Below, one piece after another: positions 39,231 to 47,058 of a stretch of DNA of 64,000 nucleotides. Below the pieces are notes generated by a model. It did not search any database, was not told where the DNA came from, and saw only the letters and a program-made list of their open reading frames with translations. Source of the DNA: Thiomicrospira cyclica ALM1 (GTDB taxonomy: Bacteria; Pseudomonadota; Gammaproteobacteria; Thiomicrospirales; Thiomicrospiraceae); contig NC_015581.1 of NCBI RefSeq assembly GCF_000214825.1, forward strand, positions 1,426,001-1,490,000, in the 5' to 3' direction. The stretch's first letter is position 1. The number at the start of each line of letters is the position of its first letter. The position numbers and the translations under genes are program-made.

Positions 39231-39863
39231 TTAAAAGTTCAAGCTTTTTAATTGGGTTAAATGGATATGACCCTGCTGTCGCAGCCAACGCTCCTGTTGT
39301 TTATATTCAGGGTAATAGGTGGCAACCAGTTGCCAAAAATCACGGCTGTGATTGAAATGAACAAGATGTGCCAACTCATGTACTAACACATAGTCAACCA
39401 CCTCATCAGGACAGGCCATTAAAGCCCAATTAAGTTGAATTTCTTGGCGACGATTACAACTTCCCCAACGCGCGGTATAAAAGCGAATTTTCACGCCCTT
39501 TGGTTTTTTGGGCATCCGGCTTGCCCAATCGTCTAATCGCATAGGTAAATAGTCTTCTGCCTGCTGTTTGTACCATTGTTTTAAACGCTTCGGTGTATCT
39601 TCGCTGGTAATCAAACGTCCTGCTGCTCGAAAGGGCCATATACTGTCAGCCTGAAAAGGCTTCAAATTAGGCAGACTTTTCAACTGGGCCTGCCACCAGG
39701 CTTGGTGTTGTAAAACAAATTGCTTAAGACAGCTTTCAGGAGTACCAAAGGGACTTAAACAGTAACAACCTGCAGAATCTACTCGCAGTGCGGCACGTTT
39801 TCTACGACGGTGACGTTGAATTAGCCAGGGCTGACCTGCAATTAACAGTACCTCTGCAGCCAT
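39231..39863 (-). CDS. YgjP-type M48-like metallopeptidase (DUF45)
   Basis: This 210-aa protein carries the zinc motif HELAHLVHFNHSRDFW (HExxH plus a downstream His) near residue 160 and the N-terminal RRRKRAALRVDSAGCYCLSPFGTP typical of DUF45/YgjP. The upstream core WGSCNRRQEIQLNWALMACPDEVVDYVLVHELAH is conserved in the family. The substrate is unknown. The start overlaps the stop of the peroxiredoxin gene by 1 bp (TAATG). Confidence 0.88.
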   Translation of the reverse strand: MAAEVLLIAGQPWLIQRHRRRKRAALRVDSAGCYCLSPFGTPESCLKQFVLQHQAWWQAQLKSLPNLKPFQADSIWPFRAAGRLITSEDTPKRLKQWYKQQAEDYLPMRLDDWASRMPKKPKGVKIRFYTARWGSCNRRQEIQLNWALMACPDEVVDYVLVHELAHLVHFNHSRDFWQLVATYYPEYKQQERWLRQQGHIHLTQLKSLNF

Positions 39864-40384
39864 TAAGATGACTGAGCTTCTTGAAGTTTGCTAAGGTCGC
39901 GCAGCACATCGGCAACATGAGCTTCTGGATCAACGCCCTTATAAACCTTAGCAATGCGCCCTTCTGGGTCGACAATAAAACTATTGCGTCTTGCAAAACG
40001 GAGTGGACCTAACTGCCATAACGAGTTATAGTCCTTGGCTACCGCACCACGCTCATCTGACAACAAACTAAAGGGCAACTGATATTTTTCGGCAAAGGCC
40101 GCATGACTTGCCACGTTATCGACACTAATCCCAAACACGGTCGCCTGCTTGGCAATAATGCCATTAATGTTATCTCTAAAACTACAGGCTTCTGTAGTAC
40201 AGCCCGGGGTGTCATTTTTTGGGTAAAAATACACAACCACCCATTGACCACGATAGTTTGCAAGGGTTTCTAGTTGCTGATGCTGATTCATCAGACTAAA
40301 ATCTGGCGCCATATCTCCTGGCTCTATCGCCATCACCGAAGAGATAGGTAAAATCACCATGAACAAGCTTCGTAACCATTTCAT
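39863..40384 (-). CDS. Exported Bcp/PrxQ-type peroxiredoxin
   Basis: This thiol peroxidase of the AhpC/TSA family reduces peroxides. The peroxidatic Cys is in PKNDTPGCTTEACSF (about residues 56-70) with the second Cys five residues later, as in Bcp. Unlike the usual cytosolic Bcp of about 155 aa it begins with a signal peptide (WLRSLFMVILPISSVMA), so it should work in the periplasm. The 173-aa product is coupled to the DUF45 gene. Confidence 0.88.
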   Translation of the reverse strand: MKWLRSLFMVILPISSVMAIEPGDMAPDFSLMNQHQQLETLANYRGQWVVVYFYPKNDTPGCTTEACSFRDNINGIIAKQATVFGISVDNVASHAAFAEKYQLPFSLLSDERGAVAKDYNSLWQLGPLRFARRNSFIVDPEGRIAKVYKGVDPEAHVADVLRDLSKLQEAQSS

Positions 40385-40651
40385 ATCATGTCTCCGAGTT
40401 TAAAATAGACCTACATTTAATTAATATCATTAAATATAACGCCAAAAGCTCGATAAATGTTGCAGTCTTTGCGATTTTTACCTAAGATTCATTCAAGCCA
40501 TTTATTTTTATGGTCTACTGATTTTTACAAGGGAAGGTTTTTGCTTAAGTAAAACACACTTAATACCTTTTATTTAATGATGTTTTACGCCCCAGCTAAC
40601 TGATTCCGCTTTTATCATCACTTATTATGAAATTTTTAAGGGAGTATACAT

Positions 40652-40924
40652 ATGTCAAAAGAAGCATTAGTTGATCAAATCGTAGCTAACACGGGTCTTT
40701 CAAAGAAAGATGCCACTGCTGCCATTAGCCAAGTTACTCAAGCCGTTACTGATCTTATGGTTAAGGGTCAAGACATTAGTTTAATCGGTTTTGGAAAGTT
40801 CAGTGTTAAAGATGTTCCTGCTCGCACTGGTCGCAATCCATCTACTGGCGCAGAAATTCAAATCGCGGCACGTAAGCAAGTTAAGTTTACACCAGGTAAG
40901 GGTCTAAAAGACGCCGTAAACTAA
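40652..40924 (+). CDS. hup: DNA-binding protein HU
   Basis: HU bends and compacts DNA. The 90-aa product is a complete HU monomer: MSKEALVDQIVANTGLSKKDATAAI, GFGKFSVKDVPARTGRNPSTG with the DNA-bending proline in GRNPSTG, and the terminal KQVKFTPGKGLKDAVN. AAGGGAG precedes the ATG. The 267-bp AT-rich region upstream has room for several promoters; none is clear enough to call. A strong palindromic terminator follows. Confidence 0.96.
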   Translation: MSKEALVDQIVANTGLSKKDATAAISQVTQAVTDLMVKGQDISLIGFGKFSVKDVPARTGRNPSTGAEIQIAARKQVKFTPGKGLKDAVN

Positions 40925-40950
40925 GTGTCATTTCGATACTCAGTAAAATA

Positions 40951-40980
40951 GTAATAAAGGGGCTAACGCCCCTTTATTAC
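40951..40980. terminator. Bidirectional terminator after HU gene
   Basis: GTAATAAAGGGGC-TAAC-GCCCCTTTATTAC is a perfect 13-bp inverted repeat reaching the stop of the convergent DUF3429 gene, so it can serve both. Confidence 0.85.
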
Positions 40981-40981
40981 T

Positions 40982-41449
40982 TTATATGCCTACTAAGAAT
41001 CCTACAACTGACAAAGATAGCATGGCCACCAGCGTTGCCTGCCAACGTAAACTAAAGAACCAGGCCTGCTGATCTTGCTGCCGTAAAGCAACATAATCCC
41101 CCGCTAAAGCAACTATAAAACCCAACATTAATCCAACAACAGCCCAGGATGACTCACCTAGCAGTAGTAACAACCAAACGCCTACAGCAATCACATTGGC
41201 GCTCACCAACAATCCCAAGCTAGACGCGTTCGATAAAGCGGATTCAAGGCTACGCCCCCATTGCACCCCCGCTAAAAAACTCAAAATAACGGCGGCATAG
41301 ACTATCATAGCCTGCGGCCAAACCACCCAACTTGGCCACCAGCTCAAGCCCGGAGCCAGTCCCAAAACCGCTAAGACGCCATAAATAAAAGGCAACATGC
41401 CGGCATAGGTAAAAGCATGCGCCATGCGTTGGTAGGCAGAGGATTTCAC
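40982..41449 (-). CDS. DUF3429 membrane protein
   Basis: This 155-aa inner-membrane protein of unknown function has about five hydrophobic segments. The pattern HAFTYAGMLPFIYGVLAVLG at the start and ILSFLAGVQWGRSLE in the second helix, then the GDYVALRQQDQQAWFFSLRW loop, match DUF3429. It overlaps the upstream photolyase N-domain gene by 4 bp (ATGA) and closes a tightly packed operon. DUF3429 genes often accompany photolyase/cryptochrome genes in marine proteobacteria. CAGGCCTG at 41061. Confidence 0.82.
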   Translation of the reverse strand: MKSSAYQRMAHAFTYAGMLPFIYGVLAVLGLAPGLSWWPSWVVWPQAMIVYAAVILSFLAGVQWGRSLESALSNASSLGLLVSANVIAVGVWLLLLLGESSWAVVGLMLGFIVALAGDYVALRQQDQQAWFFSLRWQATLVAMLSLSVVGFLVGI

Positions 41450-41928
41450 TGATGCTTCCTGGTTTTTGATGAGGTTTTATAAGCAGACAAACCCAAACTT
41501 TTCGCCTGTACAGGCCAAAAATGGCTGAAACGCTTCAGGCGTGATGGCTGCAAATCGGCTTTTAAAAACAAGCTCGGGTTGCGATACATCTTTACCTTAA
41601 TTTCTGCCGGCAACTGAGCTAACCAGGCCTGCAGCTGAGGATCCAAAGCCTCGGCAACAAAAAGCTTTGGCGACAGAGCCGGCGCTTGCGCAATAAATTC
41701 ACGCCAAAAGCTCGTTGGCGAGGCCACATAAATCTCCGCCTGTAAAGCCACTAAACATTCGTAAATAAACACCCGCCGTTTTAATGACCAGGCCTGCTGA
41801 GCGAAGTAATTAGGGTCCCAAAGAAACACTAACCGATCACCCGCTTGATACGCATCCGGTTTGCGCAAGGCTTCGTCATGCAACCAGAACACTCGCATTG
41901 TATTGTTCTTAGAACTCGATTGTGACAT
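41446..41928 (-). CDS. Photolyase N-terminal (antenna-type alpha/beta) domain as a separate protein
   Basis: This 160-aa protein looks like the stand-alone N-terminal alpha/beta domain of a photolyase/cryptochrome: MRVFWLHDEALRKPDAY in the place of the usual LVWFRRDLRL-DN strand, RLVFLWDPNYF for the second strand, RRVFIYECLVALQAEIYVASP for the helix and third strand, and KLFVAEALDP later. No FAD domain follows in the same frame; that domain is the next gene upstream. The start overlaps its stop (TAATG). The protein might begin at the second Met (MRVFW, 41898). The match is by eye and the cofactor is unknown. CAGGCCTG copies at 41624 and 41789. Confidence 0.7.
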   Translation of the reverse strand: MSQSSSKNNTMRVFWLHDEALRKPDAYQAGDRLVFLWDPNYFAQQAWSLKRRVFIYECLVALQAEIYVASPTSFWREFIAQAPALSPKLFVAEALDPQLQAWLAQLPAEIKVKMYRNPSLFLKADLQPSRLKRFSHFWPVQAKSLGLSAYKTSSKTRKHQ

Positions 41929-42761
41929 TACTCACCCGCCGTTAAATTGGGAAATAACCGCAGCTGTAAAGTTTCATAACTGGCATCTAAAGCGGGATTA
42001 TTGGCCGGTGTTAGATCGAAGGTAGTAACCGCACCAGCGAACTTCACCACATTGTCGAGATTAAAAATATAGGGCTTAGCACTAAAGGTAGATGCGACCC
42101 ATTGCCAAGATAAATTATTACTCGCCGTATCGCCATCCAGCAGATGCCTCAGCATCCAGCGGGCACCCACTTGCCATTTAACCCGCCGCCAATGCACTAG
42201 GTAGCTAGCCAAGTACAAACGGGCATGGTTATGCAAATAGCCTTGGGTGTAAAGCTGCTCAATCAACTGATTGATAAAGGCTTCCGGCGTCTGAGCAGCT
42301 AACACATCTGCGGGCAGATCTTCTGCATAATCAACCACACTAAAGCCGGTTTTATAAGACTCAACATCCTGCCACAGCCACTCAGGATACTGTTGCGCAA
42401 TATGATGGTAATAATCGCGCCAACTTAATTGCTGCAAGAATTTTTGGGATTCATCCAAAGATAGTTTTGCCAGGCAGGCCTGCTGAAGCTGATGGGGCGT
42501 TAACACGCCATGCCGAAGGTAAGGTGATAAACCCGATACCGCGCCATCTAAATGATTGCGCGTTTGGCCATAATCTCTAACTGACCATAACTGCAAAGCC
42601 AACTCGGCCTCATCGGCACCGCCAAGAATATCTGAAACAGCTCTATCAGTGGGCTTATTAGCCGGCATCGCGTCGGTTGACAACAAATCCGGCGAAATCG
42701 CTACCACCTGCGCCACCAAATCACTTCGACTAGCAAACTGTGTGGGCAAGACCTGACGCAT
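41928..42761 (-). CDS. FAD-binding photolyase/cryptochrome C-terminal domain protein
   Basis: This 277-aa protein carries only the FAD-binding helical domain of the photolyase/cryptochrome family: LSPYLRHGVLTPHQL, FLQQLSWRDYYHHIAQQYPEW, HNHARLYLASYLVHWRRVKWQVGARWMLRHLLDGDTASNNLSWQWVASTFSAKPYIFNLDN. The DGD-ASNN-WQW block is the FAD and substrate pocket signature. A normal photolyase has about 470 aa with an N-terminal alpha/beta domain; here that part is encoded by the following gene. Both ends overlap neighbours by 1 bp, so translation is coupled. CAGGCCTG at 42475. Confidence 0.88.
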   Translation of the reverse strand: MRQVLPTQFASRSDLVAQVVAISPDLLSTDAMPANKPTDRAVSDILGGADEAELALQLWSVRDYGQTRNHLDGAVSGLSPYLRHGVLTPHQLQQACLAKLSLDESQKFLQQLSWRDYYHHIAQQYPEWLWQDVESYKTGFSVVDYAEDLPADVLAAQTPEAFINQLIEQLYTQGYLHNHARLYLASYLVHWRRVKWQVGARWMLRHLLDGDTASNNLSWQWVASTFSAKPYIFNLDNVVKFAGAVTTFDLTPANNPALDASYETLQLRLFPNLTAGE

Positions 42762-43264
42762 TAATACAAGCCCATTTCACGCACGCACACTTGCACCGAC
42801 CCGGCCTCCCCCAACGCAATCACCGCTAATCGGCGGACATGACCTAAATCAAGCGGCGTATCGGTGCGATAAGGCGCAAAATCTTTAAACGACACATAGT
42901 GTTTCTGCCATTGCGGCGTCACCGAAACGGGATGACGATAAGATTGCCAAGGACGCATCAACTGATCGGTTTTTAGGTGCAGTGCAACGCCGGGCGCTTG
43001 ACCGCGCCAATCCAGATAGATACCGGAAAACTGGCTTAAATCCAACTGCGGATCAATCACCCACTGCATTTGAATAAAACCGCCATTGTTCTCTAAACTG
43101 ACCTCGCCTTGTAAACAGGTTTGCACCTGACCCTGCTCAGTATAGGTTCGCACCTCGCCATGCGAAACACCGCCCATGACCTGATCACTGACAAAGTACC
43201 AGGCCTGCTCGCCGGCGCTTTGGCTAAAATTAGGGAATAATCGCTGCTCTGCGCCCTGTCTCAT
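42761..43264 (-). CDS. CIA30 (NDUFAF1-like) family protein
   Basis: This 167-aa protein has the galactose-binding-like CIA30 signature: WYFVSDQVMGGVSHGEV near the start, ENNGGFIQMQW, and a jellyroll with GIYLDWRGQAPGVALHLKT and WQKHYVSFKDFAPYR. In mitochondria the family assists complex I assembly; in bacteria the role is unknown, and it recurs in photolyase-linked operons. The stop overlaps the FAD-domain gene start. CAGGCCTG at 43200. Confidence 0.85.
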   Translation of the reverse strand: MRQGAEQRLFPNFSQSAGEQAWYFVSDQVMGGVSHGEVRTYTEQGQVQTCLQGEVSLENNGGFIQMQWVIDPQLDLSQFSGIYLDWRGQAPGVALHLKTDQLMRPWQSYRHPVSVTPQWQKHYVSFKDFAPYRTDTPLDLGHVRRLAVIALGEAGSVQVCVREMGLY

Positions 43265-43285
43265 GGTTGCTTCCTTTGTTTAGAA

Positions 43286-44065
43286 TTAAGGCTCAAAAAA
43301 CTCACCCATAAAATCTAACAGTTTACCCGAATCACTCGGCTGACATTGCTGTAATACCTGATATAAATGCTGAGCCGTAAACTCCGGCGATTGCAACGCA
43401 TCCGGCGCGACATGGCGGCTAAAAGGTGCCGACAAGGCGCTTTGAGTCGTGCCTGGTTGCATCCCCAACAAAGTAATATTGGGATGCGTCCGCGCTAACT
43501 CGATAGCGAGGGTTTTCAACAACATATTAAGAGCGGCTTTTGAGGCGCGATAACTGTACCAACCACCCATGCGATTATCGCTAATACTACCTACTCGCGC
43601 CGATAAGACTCCAATTTTAAGCATGATGCGACGCGGTAAAACAGCCAAAATTTGTGATAGTAGCAAACTCGGCCCAATCGCATTAACCGAAAAACTCCGC
43701 TGGAGTGCCTGCGCGCTTAAGGCTTGATGGCGTTTTTCGGGCTGGAGCTCTGCGTCATGCAATAGACCGGTCGCAATCCAAATCTGGCCCAAGTGCGCCA
43801 GCGGTTGCTCAAGTCCCGTTGCTGCTGACCAGTCCTGGTGCGCCTGATTAAATAGCATCGGAACCTGCGCGGAATCACTAAAATCCATCGCTAAATCAAT
43901 GATCTGATGCGCGGTGGTCAGTCTAGGTAAGCTCTTAGGATTACGTGCCATCCGAATCAATCGCGCCTCGGACGGCAAATGCGCCAAGGCTTGATTAACC
44001 AATGCCTGACCTATCGCACCACTGGCTCCTACCACTAACACGTCGTGATGAGTGTCTTGCGTCAT
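43286..44065 (-). CDS. Short-chain dehydrogenase/reductase
   Basis: This Rossmann-fold oxidoreductase has GASGAIGQAL (cofactor loop), catalytic YSYRASKAALNML with Ser in IGVLSARVGS, and LLGMQPGTTQSALSAPF, the layout of the CsgA-like SDRs. The start is set at MTQDTHHD (ATG 44065) with GAGAAG upstream; the first Met at 44092 follows the preceding stop directly with no ribosome site. The product is about 259 aa. The substrate is unknown. It belongs to the light-associated operon. Confidence 0.87.
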   Translation of the reverse strand: MTQDTHHDVLVVGASGAIGQALVNQALAHLPSEARLIRMARNPKSLPRLTTAHQIIDLAMDFSDSAQVPMLFNQAHQDWSAATGLEQPLAHLGQIWIATGLLHDAELQPEKRHQALSAQALQRSFSVNAIGPSLLLSQILAVLPRRIMLKIGVLSARVGSISDNRMGGWYSYRASKAALNMLLKTLAIELARTHPNITLLGMQPGTTQSALSAPFSRHVAPDALQSPEFTAQHLYQVLQQCQPSDSGKLLDFMGEFFEP

Positions 44066-44092
44066 GTGCTTCTCACCGATTAATGCCGCCAT

Positions 44093-44362
44093 TTAACGCT
44101 GCCGATATTGCGGCGCTTTATACTGGGTCGCGCAGTGACCACGCCCCACCTCAAAACCACGCAATTGCAAATGTTTGGTGGCTCGGCCAGTGACCCGTTC
44201 ACGCCAACGCTTAAACGAGCCGGGCTTTAAGTTGGCTCGCATCAACTTGATCACCTGCGACTCAGCCAGGCCAAATTGCTGCTCAATTGCCTCAAATGGG
44301 GTACGATCTTCCCAAGCCATTTCAATAATGCGATCTAAATCGCCCTGTTCTAAATTTGCCAC
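44093..44362 (-). CDS. TIGR03643 (DUF2805) family protein
   Basis: This 89-aa basic protein shows LDRIIEMAWEDRTPFEAIEQQFGLAESQVIKLMRANLKPGSFKRWRERVTGRATKH, a helix-turn-helix-like region typical of TIGR03643. Its function is unknown, but it sits beside photolyase/cryptochrome genes in many genomes, as here. It is the first gene of the minus-strand operon that ends with DUF3429. Confidence 0.85.
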   Translation of the reverse strand: MANLEQGDLDRIIEMAWEDRTPFEAIEQQFGLAESQVIKLMRANLKPGSFKRWRERVTGRATKHLQLRGFEVGRGHCATQYKAPQYRQR

Positions 44363-44506
44363 GCGAGGTATTCCTGTGCTGGTTGTGAATTGTTATCCAA
44401 ATTCATTGTTGCGCTTGTTACACTATAAAGTATAAAGTTATACAAAAGTTATGCAATACACACTATTAATAGCCGTGTTAATTTCATTTTTGATCAAGGT
44501 TGCCGA

Positions 44507-45844
44507 ATGAACAAACCCAGCACGCCCAATAGCTATCCACTCCCAACCCACCGCCTTAATCGTCTTGCACGTCTGGGTAAAGTGGCTGGCGGTATGGCCG
44601 GCTCTATCATCTACCAAGGCACCAAACAATGGTTGCAGGGTGAACAACCCACCAAGCAATCGCTGCTGCTATCAACACAAAATATCCAACGCCTCACCAA
44701 TGAACTAGCCAAAATGCGCGGTGCCGCAATGAAAGTGGGTCAGCTGCTATCACTCGATGCCGGCGAACTAATTCCCGACGAATTAGCAGTAATTTTGGCG
44801 CAACTGCGTAATCAGGCACCCGCCATGCCCATTTCGCAACTCCAAACCCAGTTAGCGGCGAATTGGGGCAACAACTGGATGGCGCACTTTCAACAGTTTA
44901 GTTTTTACCCAATCGCCGCGGCGTCGATTGGCCAGGTGCACCGCGCACAAACTCGGGCGAAGGAAGACCTTGCGATTAAAATTCAATATCCCGGCGTAGC
45001 CAACAGCATTGACAGCGATGTTGATAATTTGGCCAGTTTATTACGCTGGTCTCGGTTGATTCCCAAAGACGTGGACTTAGAACCGATTCTTGCGGAAGCC
45101 AAACAACAACTCTTATTAGAAACCGATTATGAAAATGAAGCTAAGGCCCTAACTAAAATGGCCCAGCAATTAGCCGACACGGATTTTGAACAGCATTTTG
45201 CTCAGCCCAAAGTGCAAACAGAATTTAGCAACAAAGCCATTTTGGCAATGGAATTTATGCCTGGCGAACCTATCGAAACCCTTGCTGCTGCTCCACAAGC
45301 CGTTCGTGACCAACTGGTCAGCGCGTTATTTCAACTGCTATTTAGCGAACTCTTTGTTTGGCAGCAAATGCAAACCGACCCGAATTTTGCCAACTTTTTG
45401 TACCAGGCCGACACCCAACGTATTGTGCTGCTCGACTTTGGCGCTACCCGACAATTTAGCCCGGCTATTGCCGAGGGTTATCAACAACTGATCAGCGCCG
45501 CACAAGACAACAACCTTGCTCACATGACCGAGGCTGCACGCCAAATTGGCTTTTTTCAAGCCAACATTTTGCCCGCGCAACAAGACACGGTGGTGAAACT
45601 ATTTAAGCAGGCCTGCGAACCCTTCTGCCATAACGGAAAGTTTGATTTTGCAAAATCGGATATGCTGGCACGGATTAAAGACCAGGGCATGGCACTGAGT
45701 TTTGAACAGAACTATTGGCACAGCCCTCCCGCTGATGCATTATTTTTTCACCGCAAACTCGGTGGCCTCTATTTACTGGCCGCCAAATTAAACGCGCGAG
45801 TCAATATCCAAGCCTTGTTTGAACCTTATAGAATCACCAGCTAG
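44507..45844 (+). CDS. ABC1/ADCK-family atypical kinase
   Basis: This is a 445-aa UbiB-like atypical protein kinase. It has the KxGQ-type motif RGAAMKVGQLLSLDAGE (about 77-93), the Ala-rich nucleotide loop AAASIGQVHRA (about 142-152), the catalytic Lys in LAIKIQYPG, the ExD pair region LLLETDYENEAK, and catalytic QTDPNFANFLY and LLDFGATRQF. The AAASIGQVH loop fits ADCK3/UbiB relatives that support coenzyme Q metabolism. UbiB itself usually sits with ubiE-ubiJ and has C-terminal membrane helices, which are absent here, so this is a paralogue. CAGGCCTG at 45608. Confidence 0.88.
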   Translation: MNKPSTPNSYPLPTHRLNRLARLGKVAGGMAGSIIYQGTKQWLQGEQPTKQSLLLSTQNIQRLTNELAKMRGAAMKVGQLLSLDAGELIPDELAVILAQLRNQAPAMPISQLQTQLAANWGNNWMAHFQQFSFYPIAAASIGQVHRAQTRAKEDLAIKIQYPGVANSIDSDVDNLASLLRWSRLIPKDVDLEPILAEAKQQLLLETDYENEAKALTKMAQQLADTDFEQHFAQPKVQTEFSNKAILAMEFMPGEPIETLAAAPQAVRDQLVSALFQLLFSELFVWQQMQTDPNFANFLYQADTQRIVLLDFGATRQFSPAIAEGYQQLISAAQDNNLAHMTEAARQIGFFQANILPAQQDTVVKLFKQACEPFCHNGKFDFAKSDMLARIKDQGMALSFEQNYWHSPPADALFFHRKLGGLYLLAAKLNARVNIQALFEPYRITS

Positions 45845-45930
45845 GTTGATACAAATCTAATGAACTGCATGTCAAGCAACCTAAAACCCAGTAAAATGGC
45901 AAATTCGCTCGATAGTAAACAGGATTTTTC

Positions 45931-46341
45931 ATGACGCAAGCATCCACGCTACCCAACTTTACCCAAAAACACTGGCCACTGCTGGCGCATTTAGGACAAC
46001 ACTCGCCAGACTTTAATCTGGCGCTTTTTTTAGACCAGCTCAGTTGCAGTGAATTTGAGCAGGCCTTAGACATTTTGCGTTATGTGCACCGCCAGGGTGC
46101 GAAAGATAGTTGGTTACTGCAACAAGCCCAAGACGCGCATCAGCAACAGCAGCGGGCAGATGCCTATCAACAAGGTAACCGAGCGGCACAAGCCGAAAAC
46201 CCTTACAAACTGCTCAAAGCACCACACGAATTGGCAAAAAGCAGCAACCCTTATGATTTTGACCAAGCCGCGAAACAACATATGGCTTGGCATGACGGTT
46301 TCATGGCCTGGGTAGAAACCCAAGTCAGCGAATCCTGGTGA
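45931..46341 (+). CDS. Hypothetical protein, Gln- and Ala-rich
   Basis: This is a 136-aa protein of no recognised family. It is acidic and helical, with a Gln/Ala/His-rich middle (QQAQDAHQQQQRADAYQQGNRAAQAENPY) and no signal peptide or membrane segment. It starts 86 bp after the ABC1 kinase and ends 18 bp before thiE, so it probably belongs to the thiE-thiD transcript or leads it. Codon use is like its neighbours. A near-copy of the iterated palindrome (GCAGGCCTTAG) occurs at about 46060. Confidence 0.7.
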   Translation: MTQASTLPNFTQKHWPLLAHLGQHSPDFNLALFLDQLSCSEFEQALDILRYVHRQGAKDSWLLQQAQDAHQQQQRADAYQQGNRAAQAENPYKLLKAPHELAKSSNPYDFDQAAKQHMAWHDGFMAWVETQVSESW

Positions 46342-46359
46342 GCGAGTCCTTGTAAGCCC

Positions 46360-47058
46360 ATGCACAACAGCCAACTTGACCTCAGCCTGTATCTCATTTT
46401 AGACCCTGCCCAATGCCGATTAGCACCTCTCGAGGTGGCGCTTGCGGCGGCTCGGGGCGGCATCAGCCTAATTCAGCTGCGTGATAAACGAGCCGACCAG
46501 CAGGCCTGCTTAGACCTAGCCCATCAGCTTCAACACCGCTTAGCCGCCTTGAAGGTGCCGTTAATTATTAACGATTCGGTCGTGATTGCAAAGGCGGTAG
46601 GTGCCGCGGGGGTTCATTTGGGTCAGGGCGATGGCGATTTAGCGACGGCACGGGAAATACTCGGTGCCGACGTCATTATTGGTCGCACCGCGCCTAATGC
46701 GCAAGCCTTACAAGCGGATGAGTTGCGCTTTGCCGATTATGTTGGGCATGGACCGGTTTATGCCACCGCAACCAAACAAAATCATCTGCCCCCCATCGGC
46801 TGGTCTGGTGCTACCGCCGGTGTTGCCCTTAGCCGTAAACCGGTGGTGTTGATTGGCGGTTTGCGTCTAATCGATGTCGCACAAGTCTATCAAACCGGTG
46901 CGCAAGGTCTAGCGGTTGCCTCGGCGATTTGTGGTGCCAGCGACCCTGAAAGCATCACCCGCCAATTTCGCCAGGCCTGGTCATTGGCGGTTCAAGGGCT
47001 GAGCCATCCGCACACAGGTCACAAACCATCCGCAGCTAATCGAGGGAGCCTAAAATGA
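46360..47058 (+). CDS. thiE: Thiamine-phosphate synthase
   Basis: ThiE couples hydroxymethylpyrimidine diphosphate with the thiazole phosphate. The 232-aa TIM barrel has LIQLRDK, PLIINDSVVIAKAVGAAGVHLGQGD, IIGRTAPNAQALQ, DYVGHGPVYATATK and VVLIGGL. The usual GRS-T/H motif is GRTAPN here, a mild change. It overlaps thiD by 4 bp. CAGGCCTG at 46501 and 46972 encode QQACL and RQAWS. Confidence 0.92.
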   Translation: MHNSQLDLSLYLILDPAQCRLAPLEVALAAARGGISLIQLRDKRADQQACLDLAHQLQHRLAALKVPLIINDSVVIAKAVGAAGVHLGQGDGDLATAREILGADVIIGRTAPNAQALQADELRFADYVGHGPVYATATKQNHLPPIGWSGATAGVALSRKPVVLIGGLRLIDVAQVYQTGAQGLAVASAICGASDPESITRQFRQAWSLAVQGLSHPHTGHKPSAANRGSLK

